A stretch of 64,000 nt of DNA from positions 3,286,001-3,350,000 of the forward strand of contig NZ_CP050453.1 of NCBI RefSeq assembly GCF_014171575.1, written 5' to 3'. The translations under genes were made by a program, and so were the position numbers. Shown here one piece after another: positions 26,215 through 36,320 of this stretch (positions within the stretch are counted from its first letter, which is position 1; each line of letters opens with the position of its first letter). The notes beneath the pieces were generated by a model. That model saw only the letters and a program-made list of their open reading frames with translations, did no database searches and had not been told where the DNA came from. This DNA is from Microbacterium sp. Se63.02b. GTDB lineage: Bacteria > Actinomycetota > Actinomycetes > Actinomycetales > Microbacteriaceae.

Positions 26215-27612
26215 GTGCCATCCTTCGCTCCGCTCCAGCGCCTCGTGATCTCGATCGCGGTGCTCGCCTCGTTCGTGACCTTCCTCGACGGCACGGTCGT
26301 GAACGTGGCGCTGCCCGCGATCAGCCGCGAGCTCGGCGGCGGCATCACCACGCAGCAGTGGGTGGTCGACGCGTACCTCATCACGCTGAGCGCCTTGATC
26401 CTGCTGGCCGGCTCGGTGTCAGACGCCTACGGCCGTGTGCTGGTGATGCGCATCGGACTCATCGCGTTCGGCATCTCGTCCATCGCCGTGGCCGCCGCCT
26501 TCGATCCGCTCATGCTGATCGTCGCCCGCGCGGCGCAGGGGGCGGCGGGAGCCTTGCTCGTCCCGAGCTCCCTCGCGCTGATCACGGCGACCATGCGGGC
26601 CGATGTGCAGTCCAGGGCGATCGGGGTGTGGACCGCGTTCACCACGGGCGCCCAGCTGGTCGGACCGCTGCTCGGGGGCCTGTTCGTCGACTTCCTCTCT
26701 TGGCGGTTCGTGTTCCTCATCAACGTCATCCCGATCGGGGTCACGCTGATGCTCCTCGCCCGGCTCCATCTTCCCGAGCATCCGCGAGGCATCAAGGTCG
26801 ACTGGTGGAGCGGCGCCCTGTGCGCGATCGGCCTCGGCGCCGTCGTGTTCGCACTGATCGAACAGCCCAACCTCGGCTGGCAGTCACCGGCCATCTGGAT
26901 CCCCGCGGTCCTGGGCGTCGTGCTGTTCGCGCTCTTCCTGCTGCGTCAGCGGCGCTCGGCGTCGCCGCTCATGCCGCTCTCGCTGTTCCGCGTGCGGGAC
27001 TTCGGGTGGGGCAACCTCGCCACGCTCTTCGTCTACGCCGCGCTGTCGTTGAACGGCTTCGTGGTCGGCGTCTACCTGCAGCAGGGCGCGGGGCTGAGCG
27101 CGACCGCGGCAGGACTCGCGAGCCTCCCCATGACGATCCTCATGATCCTCATCAGCTCGCGCGCCGGACAGTGGGCCGGCAGGTGGGGACCCCGCATCTT
27201 CATGACGGTGGGCCCGCTGATCATGGCCGTCGGTGCGCTGATGCTGCTCCTCGTCTCCGCCGACTTCGACTACTGGTGGCAGGTGCTGCCCGCGATGATC
27301 GTGATGGGCCTCGGCCTCTCGCTCACCGTCGCCCCGCTGACCGCGGCGATCCTCGGCGCGATCGACGAGAGTCGTTCCGGCATCGCATCCGCCGTGAACA
27401 ACGCCGTCTCCCGCGTCGCCGGGCTGCTCGTGGTGGCGATGCTGTCGACCATCGTCGGCGGCGCGCTCGATCTCGACGGGTTCCACAACGCCGCGTGGGT
27501 CACGGCGGCACTGCTCGTGGTCGGCGGCGTGGTGTCGTGGATCGGCATCCGCAGGAATCCGGCGGAGGCCGTGCCCGCAGACGTGGTCGCCTCGGGGCCG
27601 GACACGCATTGA
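26215..27612 (+). CDS. MFS transporter, DHA2 (14-helix) family
   Basis: Drug:proton antiporter-type permease of 465 residues with fourteen hydrophobic segments. Motif C-like and DHA2 hallmarks are seen: FVTFLDGTVVNVALPAIS, TQQWVVDAYLITLSALILLAGS (split TQQWVVDAYLI), SDAYGRV and QGAAGALLVPSSLALI. Start GTG 26215. Stands alone between the ligase and the DUF899 gene. Cargo unknown. Confidence 0.92.
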   Translation: MPSFAPLQRLVISIAVLASFVTFLDGTVVNVALPAISRELGGGITTQQWVVDAYLITLSALILLAGSVSDAYGRVLVMRIGLIAFGISSIAVAAAFDPLMLIVARAAQGAAGALLVPSSLALITATMRADVQSRAIGVWTAFTTGAQLVGPLLGGLFVDFLSWRFVFLINVIPIGVTLMLLARLHLPEHPRGIKVDWWSGALCAIGLGAVVFALIEQPNLGWQSPAIWIPAVLGVVLFALFLLRQRRSASPLMPLSLFRVRDFGWGNLATLFVYAALSLNGFVVGVYLQQGAGLSATAAGLASLPMTILMILISSRAGQWAGRWGPRIFMTVGPLIMAVGALMLLLVSADFDYWWQVLPAMIVMGLGLSLTVAPLTAAILGAIDESRSGIASAVNNAVSRVAGLLVVAMLSTIVGGALDLDGFHNAAWVTAALLVVGGVVSWIGIRRNPAEAVPADVVASGPDTH

Positions 27613-27670
27613 CGGTGTCGGTGACCGCGCGCAGACTGGACGCATCCTCGCCCCGCACCCGGAGGTCACC

Positions 27671-28364
27671 GTGAGCAGCGCAGAATCCACCCTTCCCCCG
27701 TCGTCGACGCCGCGACCTGGCGCAGCGAGCTCGACCGGCTGCGCGTGCGCGAGAAGGCCGCGACCAGGGAGCTCGACGCGATCGCGGCACAGCGACGACG
27801 GCTGCCGATGGTGGAGCTGCCCGACTACACGCTCGTGGGGGCAGAAGGACCGGTCCGCCTCGCGGACATCTTCGACGGACGTTCGCAGCTCATCGTGTAC
27901 AACCACATGTGGTCGGACGGCAGCGAGTGGCAGTGCCCCGGCTGCACCGGCTTCACGTCGCAGTTCACACGCCTCGACGTGCTCGAGCGCTACTACGACG
28001 CACGCTTCGTGATCGTGACCAACGGTCCGATCGAGGAGGCTCTGGCCTACCGTGAGCGCGTCGGGAATCGGATGGACTGGTACTCGAGCGCCGCGAGCAC
28101 CTTCGGCGCCGACGTGGACGCACCCCCGAACGCGGGGTTCGGCGTGAACGTCTTCCTGCGCGACGGCGACACCGTGTACCGGACCTGGCACACCGAGGGC
28201 CGCGGCACCGAGAGACTCAGTCACCTCCAGGGCCTGGTCGACCTGCTCCCCTTCGGGCGGCAGGAGCAGTGGGAGGACTCCCCGAGGGGTGGCCGCAGCA
28301 CCCGACCTATGCCCAGGGCATGGGGTCGAAGGAGATCGCGGAGCTGTACGGAGCGAAGAGCTGA
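27671..28364 (+). CDS. DUF899 (thioredoxin-like) protein, two frameshifts
   Basis: About 232 residues. DUF899 core: VELPDYTLVGAEGPVRLADIF, YNHMWSDGSEWQCPGCTGF, then NAGFGVNVFLRDGDTVYRTW and LLPFGRQEQWEDSP. The fold is thioredoxin-like and the Cys pair CPGC may be redox-active. The frame breaks at C5 27695-27699, giving LPPVVDAATWRSELDRLR when extended, and at C4 28280-28283, giving EDSPEGWPQHPTYAQGMG and a stop at 28364. Family function unknown. Confidence 0.85.
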
Positions 28365-29176
28365 TCGCGGCGGCACGGGCCGCCCTGCTCTCGTGCGCCG
28401 CCGTCGTGCTGGTCGCACTCGGGGGCTGCGCGGCGACCTCGACCATGGACTCCGTCGTGCTTCCGCCCGCCGGTGCCGTGCCCGACTATCAGCTGGGCGG
28501 CTCGTACGAACCGGCATCCGAGGTCGGCATCGTCGGGAGAGACCGGAGCGCGGACCCTGCACCGGATGTGTACTCGATCTGCTACGTCAACGGCTTCCAG
28601 ACCCAGCCGGGCGAGCTCGACACCTGGCCCGAAGACCTGCTGCTCCACCGCGACGGCGAGGTCGTGTTCGACCCGGACTGGCCGGACGAGGCCGTGCTCG
28701 ACACGGCGAGCCGCGGCGCGCGGGAGCGGATCGCCGACACCGTGACCCCATGGATCGAGGGCTGCGCGGATGCCGGCTTCGACGCGGTCGAGTTCGACAA
28801 CCTCGACTCGTACACCCGGTCGGCAGGAGCGCTCACCCTCGACGACAACCTGGCGCTGGCCGCGCTGTTCGTCGATGCCGCCCACTCGTCGGGGCTCGCC
28901 GCGGGGCAGAAGAACGCCGCAGAAGACGCCGCCGTGCTGCACGAGCGCGCCGGCTTCGACTTCGCGGTCACCGAGGAGTGCGCGGCCTACACGGAGTGCG
29001 ATGCCTACACCGACGTGTACGGAGACCACGTGATCGACATCGAGTACACCGACGAACTCCCCCGCCCGTTCGCCGAGATGTGCGACGACGACACCTCGCC
29101 CGCCTCGATGGTGCTCCGCGACCGCGAACTCGTCACCCCGGAGGACGACGACCACGTGTTCGAGATCTGCCCCTGA
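28289..29176 (+). CDS. GH114-like (endo-alpha-1,4-polygalactosaminidase family) lipoprotein
   Basis: Secreted TIM-barrel protein. The lipobox is LGGC after AALLSCAAVVLVA, so it is anchored to the outer membrane leaflet side of the cytoplasmic membrane. Domain features of GH114/TM1410 proteins: PDVYSICYVNGFQT at the first strand, DAGFDAVEFDNLDSY with a catalytic Asp/Glu candidate, GLAAGQKNAAE and FAVTEECAAYTECDAY. Start is unsure: GTG 28289 lies inside DUF899, and no good start is seen closer to the signal sequence. Substrate would be a galactosaminoglycan polymer if family activity holds. Confidence 0.82.
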   Translation: MAAAPDLCPGHGVEGDRGAVRSEELIAAARAALLSCAAVVLVALGGCAATSTMDSVVLPPAGAVPDYQLGGSYEPASEVGIVGRDRSADPAPDVYSICYVNGFQTQPGELDTWPEDLLLHRDGEVVFDPDWPDEAVLDTASRGARERIADTVTPWIEGCADAGFDAVEFDNLDSYTRSAGALTLDDNLALAALFVDAAHSSGLAAGQKNAAEDAAVLHERAGFDFAVTEECAAYTECDAYTDVYGDHVIDIEYTDELPRPFAEMCDDDTSPASMVLRDRELVTPEDDDHVFEICP

Positions 29177-29289
29177 TCGATCGCGACCGCTGCGTCTCCT
29201 GCCCTGCGCAAGCGCGCGCGTCAAGTCCCTGGTTCCGAGTCGACTCTGCCCGCAGGATGAGACTCCACACCGATTTGGGAGCCAGAATC

Positions 29290-30341
29290 ATGACCATCTC
29301 CGCCCCGGCGACCACCTCCGCTACGGCCCTCCCGTTCCGCGACAGAGGGCCGGTGAGCCGTGCCATCATCACGCACCTCACAGACGACGATCACGAGGTC
29401 ACGGACCACACCGCTCTCGCCGCCGACGCCGTCGCGTCGAGTGCCGACATCGTGCGCGACGACGACCTCCAGCTCGCGCTCTTCGTGCTCTACGCCTCGG
29501 CCTACGGGTCGCTCCCGCAGCTCGATGCCGACCGGGAGTGGGACCCCGCGCTCCTGGCGACACGGCGTGTGCTCGAGGCCGCCTTCGAGCAGGCTCTGCG
29601 CGCGAGCGTGCCGATGCCGGAGCTTCCGGAGCCGACCGTCGACGCCGTCGGCCGCGCCCTCTTCGCTCTCGCCGCGGCTGACACCGGGCCGAGCCTCTCC
29701 GCCACGTCGCGCGCAAGGCGACCAGGGAGCAGGCGGAGGAGACGTTCATCCTGCGGTCGGTGTACACGCTGCGGGAGGCGGACCCGCACTCCTGGGCGAT
29801 TCCGCGCCTGCAGGGCCGGGCGAAGGCCGCGCTCGTGGAGATCCAGGCCGACGAGTACGGCGGAGGACGACCGCAGCGCGTGCATGCCGAGATCTTCGCG
29901 AGGGCCATGCGCGGCGCCGGCCTCGACGACACGTACGGAGCCTACGTCGACGACGTGCCCGCGATCACTCTCGCGTCGCACAACATGATGTCGCTGTTCG
30001 GCCTCAACCGACGGCTCGTGGGCGCGATCGTCGGTCACCTGGCGGCATACGAGATGACGTCGTCGATCCCGTGCAAGCTGTACGCCGATGGGCTGCGCCG
30101 CCTCGGGTTCGGCGACGACGTCACCGAGTACTTCGACGAGCATGTCGAGGCGGACGCGGTGCACGAGCAGATCGCCGCGCGCGACCTCGCCGGCAGCCTC
30201 GCCGAGGATCACCCCGACCTGCTCCCCGACATCCTGTTCGGCGCGGCCGCCTGTCTGACGGTCGACGGCTGGGCGGGCGCGCACACGCTGGAGTCCTGGG
30301 CGGCTGGCTCCTCGGCACTGCGGCCGCGGGTGTCGTCATGA
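29290..30341 (+). CDS. Iron-containing redox enzyme family (haem-oxygenase-like fold), frameshifted
   Basis: About 350 residues. The C-terminal two thirds carry a haem-oxygenase-like diiron-type pattern: ALVEIQADEYGGGRPQRVHAEIFARAM (seen as EIQADEYGGG and HAEIFARAM), LFGLNRRLVGAIVGHLAAYEM, EYFDEHVEADAVHEQIA. Such proteins oxidise or cleave small molecules with an Fe2 centre. The frame breaks at a GGG run (29686-29688); one added G gives DTGAEPLRHVARKATREQ. The stop overlaps the CDGSH gene start (ATGA), so the two iron proteins are co-made. Confidence 0.85.
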
Positions 30342-30541
30342 GCGGCAGGGAGCCGGTGACCATCACACCGTATCCCGACGGTCCTCTGCTGGTGCGGGGC
30401 GACGTCGAACTGCGCACCAGCGACGGTGAACCGCTCCCGCCCCACCGACGCACCGTGGCCCTGTGCCGCTGCGGACTCTCGGCGATCAAGCCGTTCTGCG
30501 ACGGCACCCATAAGGCGGCGGGGTTCCGCACCGACGACTGA
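30338..30541 (+). CDS. CDGSH-type iron-sulfur protein
   Basis: 67-residue protein with a single CDGSH zinc-finger-like [2Fe-2S] site: CRCGLSAIKPFCDGTH, i.e. CxC then CDGxH with three Cys and one His ligand. The N-terminal strand ITPYPDGPLLVRGDVEL is typical of the small bacterial members. Translationally coupled to the haem-oxygenase-like enzyme, and may pass electrons to it; that is inference. Confidence 0.93.
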   Translation: MSGREPVTITPYPDGPLLVRGDVELRTSDGEPLPPHRRTVALCRCGLSAIKPFCDGTHKAAGFRTDD

Positions 30542-30573
30542 GAAGGGGCGCGCTTCCTGCAGATCGCCCCTTC
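30542..30573. terminator. Bidirectional terminator hairpin
   Basis: Nine-base-pair stem GAAGGGGCG/CGCCCCTTC (30542-30550 and 30565-30573) between the convergent CDGSH gene and the polyamine permease gene. Confidence 0.65.
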
Positions 30574-30577
30574 CCCG

Positions 30578-31390
30578 TCAGTCGCGCTCGTCGACCTCTC
30601 TGCCGAGCCGCTGCGAGATCCACACCGGGAGGAAGGACGCGACGATGACGACCGTCGCGACGACGTTGACGACGTTGGCCTCGTTGGGCCTGGCCATCTG
30701 GTTCATGATCCACAGCGGGAGGGTGTCGACGCCGGGCGGGGCCGTGAAGATCGTCACGTACACCTCGTCGAAGCTGAGGGCGAAGGCGAGGATGGCGCCG
30801 GCGATGAGCGCACTGCGGAACTGCGGCAGCGTCACCAGCACGAACGTCTGCCACGGGCTCGCCCCGAGATCCTTCGACGCCTCCTCGATGCCGGGGTTCA
30901 TGCGCCGCAGCCGCGCGAGCACGTTGTTGAACACCATGACGATGCAGAACGTGCCGTGGGCGATGATCATCCCGTAGAAGCCGACCTGGATGCCGATCGG
31001 CTCGAGCAGCTGGTTGTAGGTGTTGTTCAGGGCGACGCCCGTGACGATGCCGGGCAGGGCGATCGGCAGCACCACCAGGAGGTTCACGGCACGCTGACCG
31101 AAGAACGAGTACCGCTGGAGCGCGAACGCCACGAGCGTGCCGAGGATGACCGCGATCACCGTCGCCCCCGCCGCCACGAGGATCGAGTTCAGGAGTGCGG
31201 CGCGCACGGGCTCGCTCGTGAAGGCCTTCCCCCACCATTCCAGGGAGAACCCGGCGACCGGCCAGCTCACGATGCGGGCCGCGTTGAAGGAGTTGAGCAC
31301 CACGAGCGCGAGCGGGATGTACATGAACGCGAGCACGATCGCGACGATGACCCCGAGGACGATCTTGGAGGTGCGGGACAGTCTCAGCAT
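30578..31390 (-). CDS. Polyamine-type ABC permease, PotC-like
   Basis: Inner-membrane permease of 270 residues with six hydrophobic segments. The EAA loop reads NPGIEEASKDLGASPWQTFVLVTLP (seen as EEASKDLGASPWQTF), which is typical of PotC. The conserved ALSFDEVYVTIFTAPPG also fits spermidine/putrescine permeases. Last gene of the four-gene operon, eight bases after the PotB-like gene. Confidence 0.9.
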   Translation of the reverse strand: MLRLSRTSKIVLGVIVAIVLAFMYIPLALVVLNSFNAARIVSWPVAGFSLEWWGKAFTSEPVRAALLNSILVAAGATVIAVILGTLVAFALQRYSFFGQRAVNLLVVLPIALPGIVTGVALNNTYNQLLEPIGIQVGFYGMIIAHGTFCIVMVFNNVLARLRRMNPGIEEASKDLGASPWQTFVLVTLPQFRSALIAGAILAFALSFDEVYVTIFTAPPGVDTLPLWIMNQMARPNEANVVNVVATVVIVASFLPVWISQRLGREVDERD

Positions 31391-31397
31391 GTGCGAC

Positions 31398-32225
31398 TCA
31401 CATCCTTTCCAGGGCGCCGGTGCGCTGCACGCTCACCAGGTAGATGACGACGAACGCGATGGGGACCAGCGAGTAGGCGGCCGCCAGCGGAGGGTTGAGG
31501 TTGATGTTCGACGCGATCACGCTGCCGATCATCTGCGTGTCCCCTCCGACGAACCGCGCGACCAGGTAATCGCCGAGGCTCAGCGAGAACGTGAAGACCG
31601 AACCGGCGATCAGCGCCGGCTTGATGAGCGGGAGCACCACGGCGACGATCGTGCGCCACGAGCCCGCGCCCAGGTCGGCCGATGCATCGAAGAGGTTCGG
31701 CGGCACCTGGCGGATCGCCGTATAGACCGGCACCGCCATGTACGGCAGCCACAGGTAGGTCAGGGTGAGCACGACCGTGAAGACCGTGAACCCCGGGCCA
31801 CTGAGTCCGAACGGAGCGAGCAGCCAGTTCGCGAAGCCCTGCTCGGTGAAAGTGATCCGCATCGCGAGCACCTTGACCAGGTATCCGGCCCACAGCGGAA
31901 GCGTGATCGAGACGGCGAGCAGCGCACGCAACCACGGCGAGGCGACCTTCGCCATGAAGATGCCGAGCGGCACGGAGATGAGCACCGCGAGCACCGTGAC
32001 GGCGAGCGCGATCCCGAGGGTGCGCAGCGACGTCGACAGGTAGGCGGGGTTCACGAAGAGCTGCTCGAAGTTGCGCAGCGTGAAACCGGGCTTCACCTTC
32101 GAGGTGAAGGGGTCGGTGATCCAGAAGGCGGTCACCAGGAGCATGACCAGCGAGAAGATGTAGATCCCGATGAGCCAGGTCATCGGAAGAGCGAGGAGCC
32201 CGGCGATCCGGAGGCGGCGCTTCAT
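31398..32225 (-). CDS. Polyamine-type ABC permease, PotB-like
   Basis: Permease of 275 residues with six hydrophobic segments. EAA loop: PPNLFDASADLGAGSWRTIVAVVLPL, visible as DASADLGAGSWRT. Later FSLSLGDYLVARFVGG matches PotB-type proteins. Start ATG 32225, after a strong hairpin that separates it from the binding-protein gene. Forms the channel with the PotC-like subunit. Confidence 0.9.
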   Translation of the reverse strand: MKRRLRIAGLLALPMTWLIGIYIFSLVMLLVTAFWITDPFTSKVKPGFTLRNFEQLFVNPAYLSTSLRTLGIALAVTVLAVLISVPLGIFMAKVASPWLRALLAVSITLPLWAGYLVKVLAMRITFTEQGFANWLLAPFGLSGPGFTVFTVVLTLTYLWLPYMAVPVYTAIRQVPPNLFDASADLGAGSWRTIVAVVLPLIKPALIAGSVFTFSLSLGDYLVARFVGGDTQMIGSVIASNINLNPPLAAAYSLVPIAFVVIYLVSVQRTGALERM

Positions 32226-32263
32226 GTCGATCCCGTTCGTGAGTGCGGAAGATCTGCGGGGGC

Positions 32264-32291
32264 GAGGGGCGGGCCGTGCGACCCGCCCCTC
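32264..32291 (-). other. Intra-operon hairpin after the binding-protein gene
   Basis: Perfect ten-base-pair stem GAGGGGCGGG/CCCGCCCCTC (32264-32273 with 32282-32291) right after the binding-protein stop. No T-run. Probably sets higher expression of the binding protein than of the permeases. Confidence 0.6.
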
Positions 32292-32299
32292 GATACGGC

Positions 32300-33484
32300 T
32301 CAGCCCTTGACCGAGAGCCAGGCGTCGGTCCACTGCTGGAAGTTGGTGCAGGTGACGTCGGTGCGACCGTCGATGCACTGCTCGATCGGCGTCGTCCAGA
32401 ACCACACGTTCTCGAAGTACTCCTCGTCGGTGGCGTTGAAGTAGTCGCAGTGCGCCTTCGCCTCGTCGCTGGTCTCGCAGAACGCGGCGTTCGCCGGCGC
32501 CATGCCGAAGTTCATCGCGATCGCGCCGTTCACCTCGGGCGAGGAGGAGTAGTCCATCCACGCGTACGCGCAGTTCGGGTTCTTCGACTCGGTCGCCAGC
32601 ATCCAGGCGTCCGACCATCCCGTCGAGCCCTCCTCGGGAAGGATGCTCTTGAACTTGTCGTCCTCGGTCAGCTTGCGCAGCACCTCCCAGGAGGTGCCGA
32701 GAACCGAGGTACCGCCGGCGAACGAGGTGATCTGCGCCGCGGGGTCGGACCAGTACTCCGAGACGAGGTCGTTCTGCTGCTTGAGCAGGTCGACGGCCGC
32801 GGCCAGCTGCTCCTCGTCGAGCGCATACGGGTTCGTGATGCCGAGGTCGGGCTCGTGCGCCATCAGGTACACCGCAGCGTCGGCGATGTAGATGGGCGCG
32901 TCATAGGCGATGACCTTGCCCGCGTAAGGGCTGTCCTTCTCCCACGCGACGTCCCAGCTCGTGGGCTCCTCGGTCACGACCTCGCTGTTGTACTGCAGGA
33001 TGTTCGCGCCGCGTCCGATCGGGATGCCATAGGACTTGCCGTTGATGGTGTCGTAGATCTGTCCCTTCATGCCCTCGACGATGTCGTCGCCGAAGTTCGG
33101 GATGAGCTCGAGGTTCAGCGGCTGCACGTCGCCACCGGCGATCAGGCGGAGGCTGGCGTCGCCGGATGCCGAGACCAGGTCGTAGTCCCCGGTGCGCATG
33201 AGCTGCACCATCTCGTCGCTCGTGCCCGCGACACGGCGGTTCACGACGCACCCCGTCTCTGCGGTGAACGCATCGCTCCAGGCCGGTTCGACGAACCCGC
33301 TCCAGGCGACGATGTTGACCTCGCCCTCGTTGTCGCCGAGCTCCTCCATCATCGCGATGTCGGGGACGTCGATCTGGAGCTCGCCGGAGCCCTCCGAGGT
33401 GGTGTCTTCGCTGCCGGAACAGCCGGACAGTGCCAGGACGGCGACGGCCGCCATCGCCGTGGTGGCCAGGATCTTCTTACGCAT
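32300..33484 (-). CDS. Polyamine-type ABC substrate-binding lipoprotein, PotD-like
   Basis: Extracellular binding protein of 394 residues; signal peptide with lipobox ALSGC (Cys about 22). Mature domain begins VNIVAWSGFVEPAWSDAF and has RTGDYDLVSASGDASLRL, GRGANILQYNSEVV and a C-terminal TNFQQWTDAWLSVKG. Family: spermidine/putrescine-binding SBP. The ligand may be a polyamine or another cationic or amino compound; the presence of a Cache-domain protein and FadR regulator next door does not settle it. Confidence 0.88.
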   Translation of the reverse strand: MRKKILATTAMAAVAVLALSGCSGSEDTTSEGSGELQIDVPDIAMMEELGDNEGEVNIVAWSGFVEPAWSDAFTAETGCVVNRRVAGTSDEMVQLMRTGDYDLVSASGDASLRLIAGGDVQPLNLELIPNFGDDIVEGMKGQIYDTINGKSYGIPIGRGANILQYNSEVVTEEPTSWDVAWEKDSPYAGKVIAYDAPIYIADAAVYLMAHEPDLGITNPYALDEEQLAAAVDLLKQQNDLVSEYWSDPAAQITSFAGGTSVLGTSWEVLRKLTEDDKFKSILPEEGSTGWSDAWMLATESKNPNCAYAWMDYSSSPEVNGAIAMNFGMAPANAAFCETSDEAKAHCDYFNATDEEYFENVWFWTTPIEQCIDGRTDVTCTNFQQWTDAWLSVKG

Positions 33485-33549
33485 GGATCGCTCCTTCGTG
33501 ATCGGTGCTGCGGGGTGCTTCTTCAGGGGTTCGGGTGCTGCGGTGTGTT

Positions 33550-34620
<1,071 letters not shown>

Positions 34621-34658
34621 GTCGCGCTCCTCGGATCGTCGTCGAACTCGGAAGATTC

Positions 34659-34692
34659 ACCAAAACATATAAACCCAGAGGTAATATGTCAA
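34659..34692. promoter_or_regulatory. Divergent promoter and ACATAT/ATATGT operator of the polyamine operon
   Basis: On the minus strand TTGACA (34686-34691) and a TATGTT -10 lie 17 bases apart, driving the ATPase gene. The inverted repeat ACATAT (34665-34670) and ATATGT (34684-34689) covers both boxes, in an A/T-rich patch unlike the rest of the window. A likely site for the divergent FadR-type repressor. Confidence 0.6.
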
Positions 34693-34738
34693 CAACGACT
34701 TTCTTGGGTATCGTGATCGAGGAAGGGAGAATCGCAGC

Positions 34739-35523
34739 ATGGCATCGAGCACCACGACGCATCCGACGCACGCTTCTGCCACCCCCTCCCCGACCCCGAG
34801 CACCAGCAGCCGCACCGACTCCAGGGCGCGCTGTTCCAGCCGATCGGCGACGAGGGCAGGGCCGAACTCGTCGAGCGCCGACTGGTCGATGCGATCACGC
34901 GTGGCCACCTCCGTGCCGGCGAGCGGCTCCCCTCCGAGGCCGACCTCAGCAAGAGCCTCGGAGTCGCTCCGACCGTGCGCGAGGCGCTGCTCGCGTTGCG
35001 CGGTCGCGGCCTCGTCGTCACCCGTCGCGGGCGCAACGGCGGCAGCTTCGTCGCCGCACACGCCGACCCGCTGACGTTCGCGCGGGAGGCCGTGCGGCGC
35101 ACCTCACGCCTGGCGCTGCGCGACCTCGGCGCGCACTACGCCGCCATCACCGGCGCGTGCGTCCGGCTCGCCGCTCGGCGCGCCGACCCCAGCGAGACGC
35201 AGCGGGTGCGGCGGCGCATGGAGCACATCGAGGAGCTCGACGCCGAAGCGCAGCGCCGCCTCCTCGACGACGTGCAGATCGAGATCGTCGCGCTGAGCCA
35301 GTCGGCCCGTCTCACCCGGGAACAGATGAAGCTGCAGGCGGAGCTCTCGCCGTTCCTGCGCCTGGTCGCGCACGAGACCGAGAACCTTCGGCGGCAGGGC
35401 GCCCACCTGGCCGCCGTGATCGACGCCGTCGAGGCCGCCGACCCCGATGCCGCCGGAGCGAGGACCGAACTCATGGTCGCCGAGACCATCGACGCCCTGA
35501 TCCGCATCCAAGCGACCGGCTAG
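34739..35523 (+). CDS. FadR/GntR-family regulator (frameshifted)
   Basis: About 262 residues after repair. GntR winged helix: LVDAITRGHLRAGERLPSEADLSKSLGVAPTVREALLALRGRG, seen as RAGERLPSEADLSKSLGV and TVREALLALRGRGL; then an all-helical FCD-type effector domain. Start ATG 34739. The C5 run at 34782-34786 needs one more C to join ATPLPDPEHQQPHRLQGALFQP to the rest. It probably senses the substrate of the divergent ABC operon. Confidence 0.87.
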
Positions 35524-35561
35524 ACCCCCAGGACCCGCATCGACGTGCACAGGAGGACGCG

Positions 35562-36269
35562 ATGAATGCCGCAACAGACACCACCCTCAACGCCGCAGCC
35601 GCGATCGTGGAGGACTACTTCTCCACGCCCGTCCGCGCCCTGGTCGACTGGGTGGAGCCCTTCGCCGCCCAGGTCTCCGACGCGCGTTCCGGGGGCCCGC
35701 TGACGCGCTCGAAGATCGACGCGCTCGTGCAGCCGCACGCACTGAAGACGCTCGCACTCCCCGGAGTGCCCGTGTACGGATCGGGGTTCATCGCAGCCAT
35801 CGACCTGCTCTCCGATGCGCACAGCCACCTCGCCTGGTGGCAGGGCGAGGATCGGCGACAGCTCGTGCTCGCGTCGCAGTCGCTCAACAAGGAGAACATC
35901 GACTACAGCGCGCTCGAGTGGTTCCGGGTGCCGATGGCGACGGGCGACCCGCACGTCGCGGGACCCTACGTGGACTACCTGTGCAGCGACGAGTACACGA
36001 TCACCATCGCGGTGCCCGCCGAGGTCGACGGCTTCCGCATCGGGGTCGCCGGGCTCGACCTGCTGGTGTCGGCCGTCGAACAGGACCTGACGCACCGCTT
36101 CGCCGCCCTCGGGAGCGAGGTGACCCTGACGAACGGCGTCGGTCGCGTCGTCGTGTCGACCGATCCCCGTTGGGCGACCGGCGACTCGGTGCGCGGCAGC
36201 GGACTCGCCGAACTGCCGCGCGTCGCGTGCGCGGGTGTCGCGCTCGACGTCATCGTCGATCCGGGGTGA
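35562..36269 (+). CDS. Cache-domain (PDC sensor-like) soluble protein
   Basis: Protein of 235 residues with no signal peptide or membrane helix. The middle (about 60-180) looks like a Cache/PDC ligand-binding fold: VPVYGSGFIAAIDLLSD, WWQGEDRRQLV, GPYVDYLCSDEYTITIAVP and GFRIGVAGLDLLVSAVE. Cache domains normally sit outside the cell on receptors; here a free cytosolic one follows the FadR gene by 38 bases. It may sense or buffer the imported compound. Function inferred from context only. Confidence 0.7.
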   Translation: MNAATDTTLNAAAAIVEDYFSTPVRALVDWVEPFAAQVSDARSGGPLTRSKIDALVQPHALKTLALPGVPVYGSGFIAAIDLLSDAHSHLAWWQGEDRRQLVLASQSLNKENIDYSALEWFRVPMATGDPHVAGPYVDYLCSDEYTITIAVPAEVDGFRIGVAGLDLLVSAVEQDLTHRFAALGSEVTLTNGVGRVVVSTDPRWATGDSVRGSGLAELPRVACAGVALDVIVDPG

Positions 36270-36320
36270 GCGAGGCGGAGTGAGGATGCGGACGTCGGAG
36301 ACCCCGGGCACCATGGGAGC

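Noticed and set aside
31137..32444. 435-codon plus-strand frame through the polyamine permeases
   Set aside because: Complement of two clear permease genes with continuous hydrophobic segments and EAA loops; the plus-strand product is Arg/Asp/His-rich with no domain.
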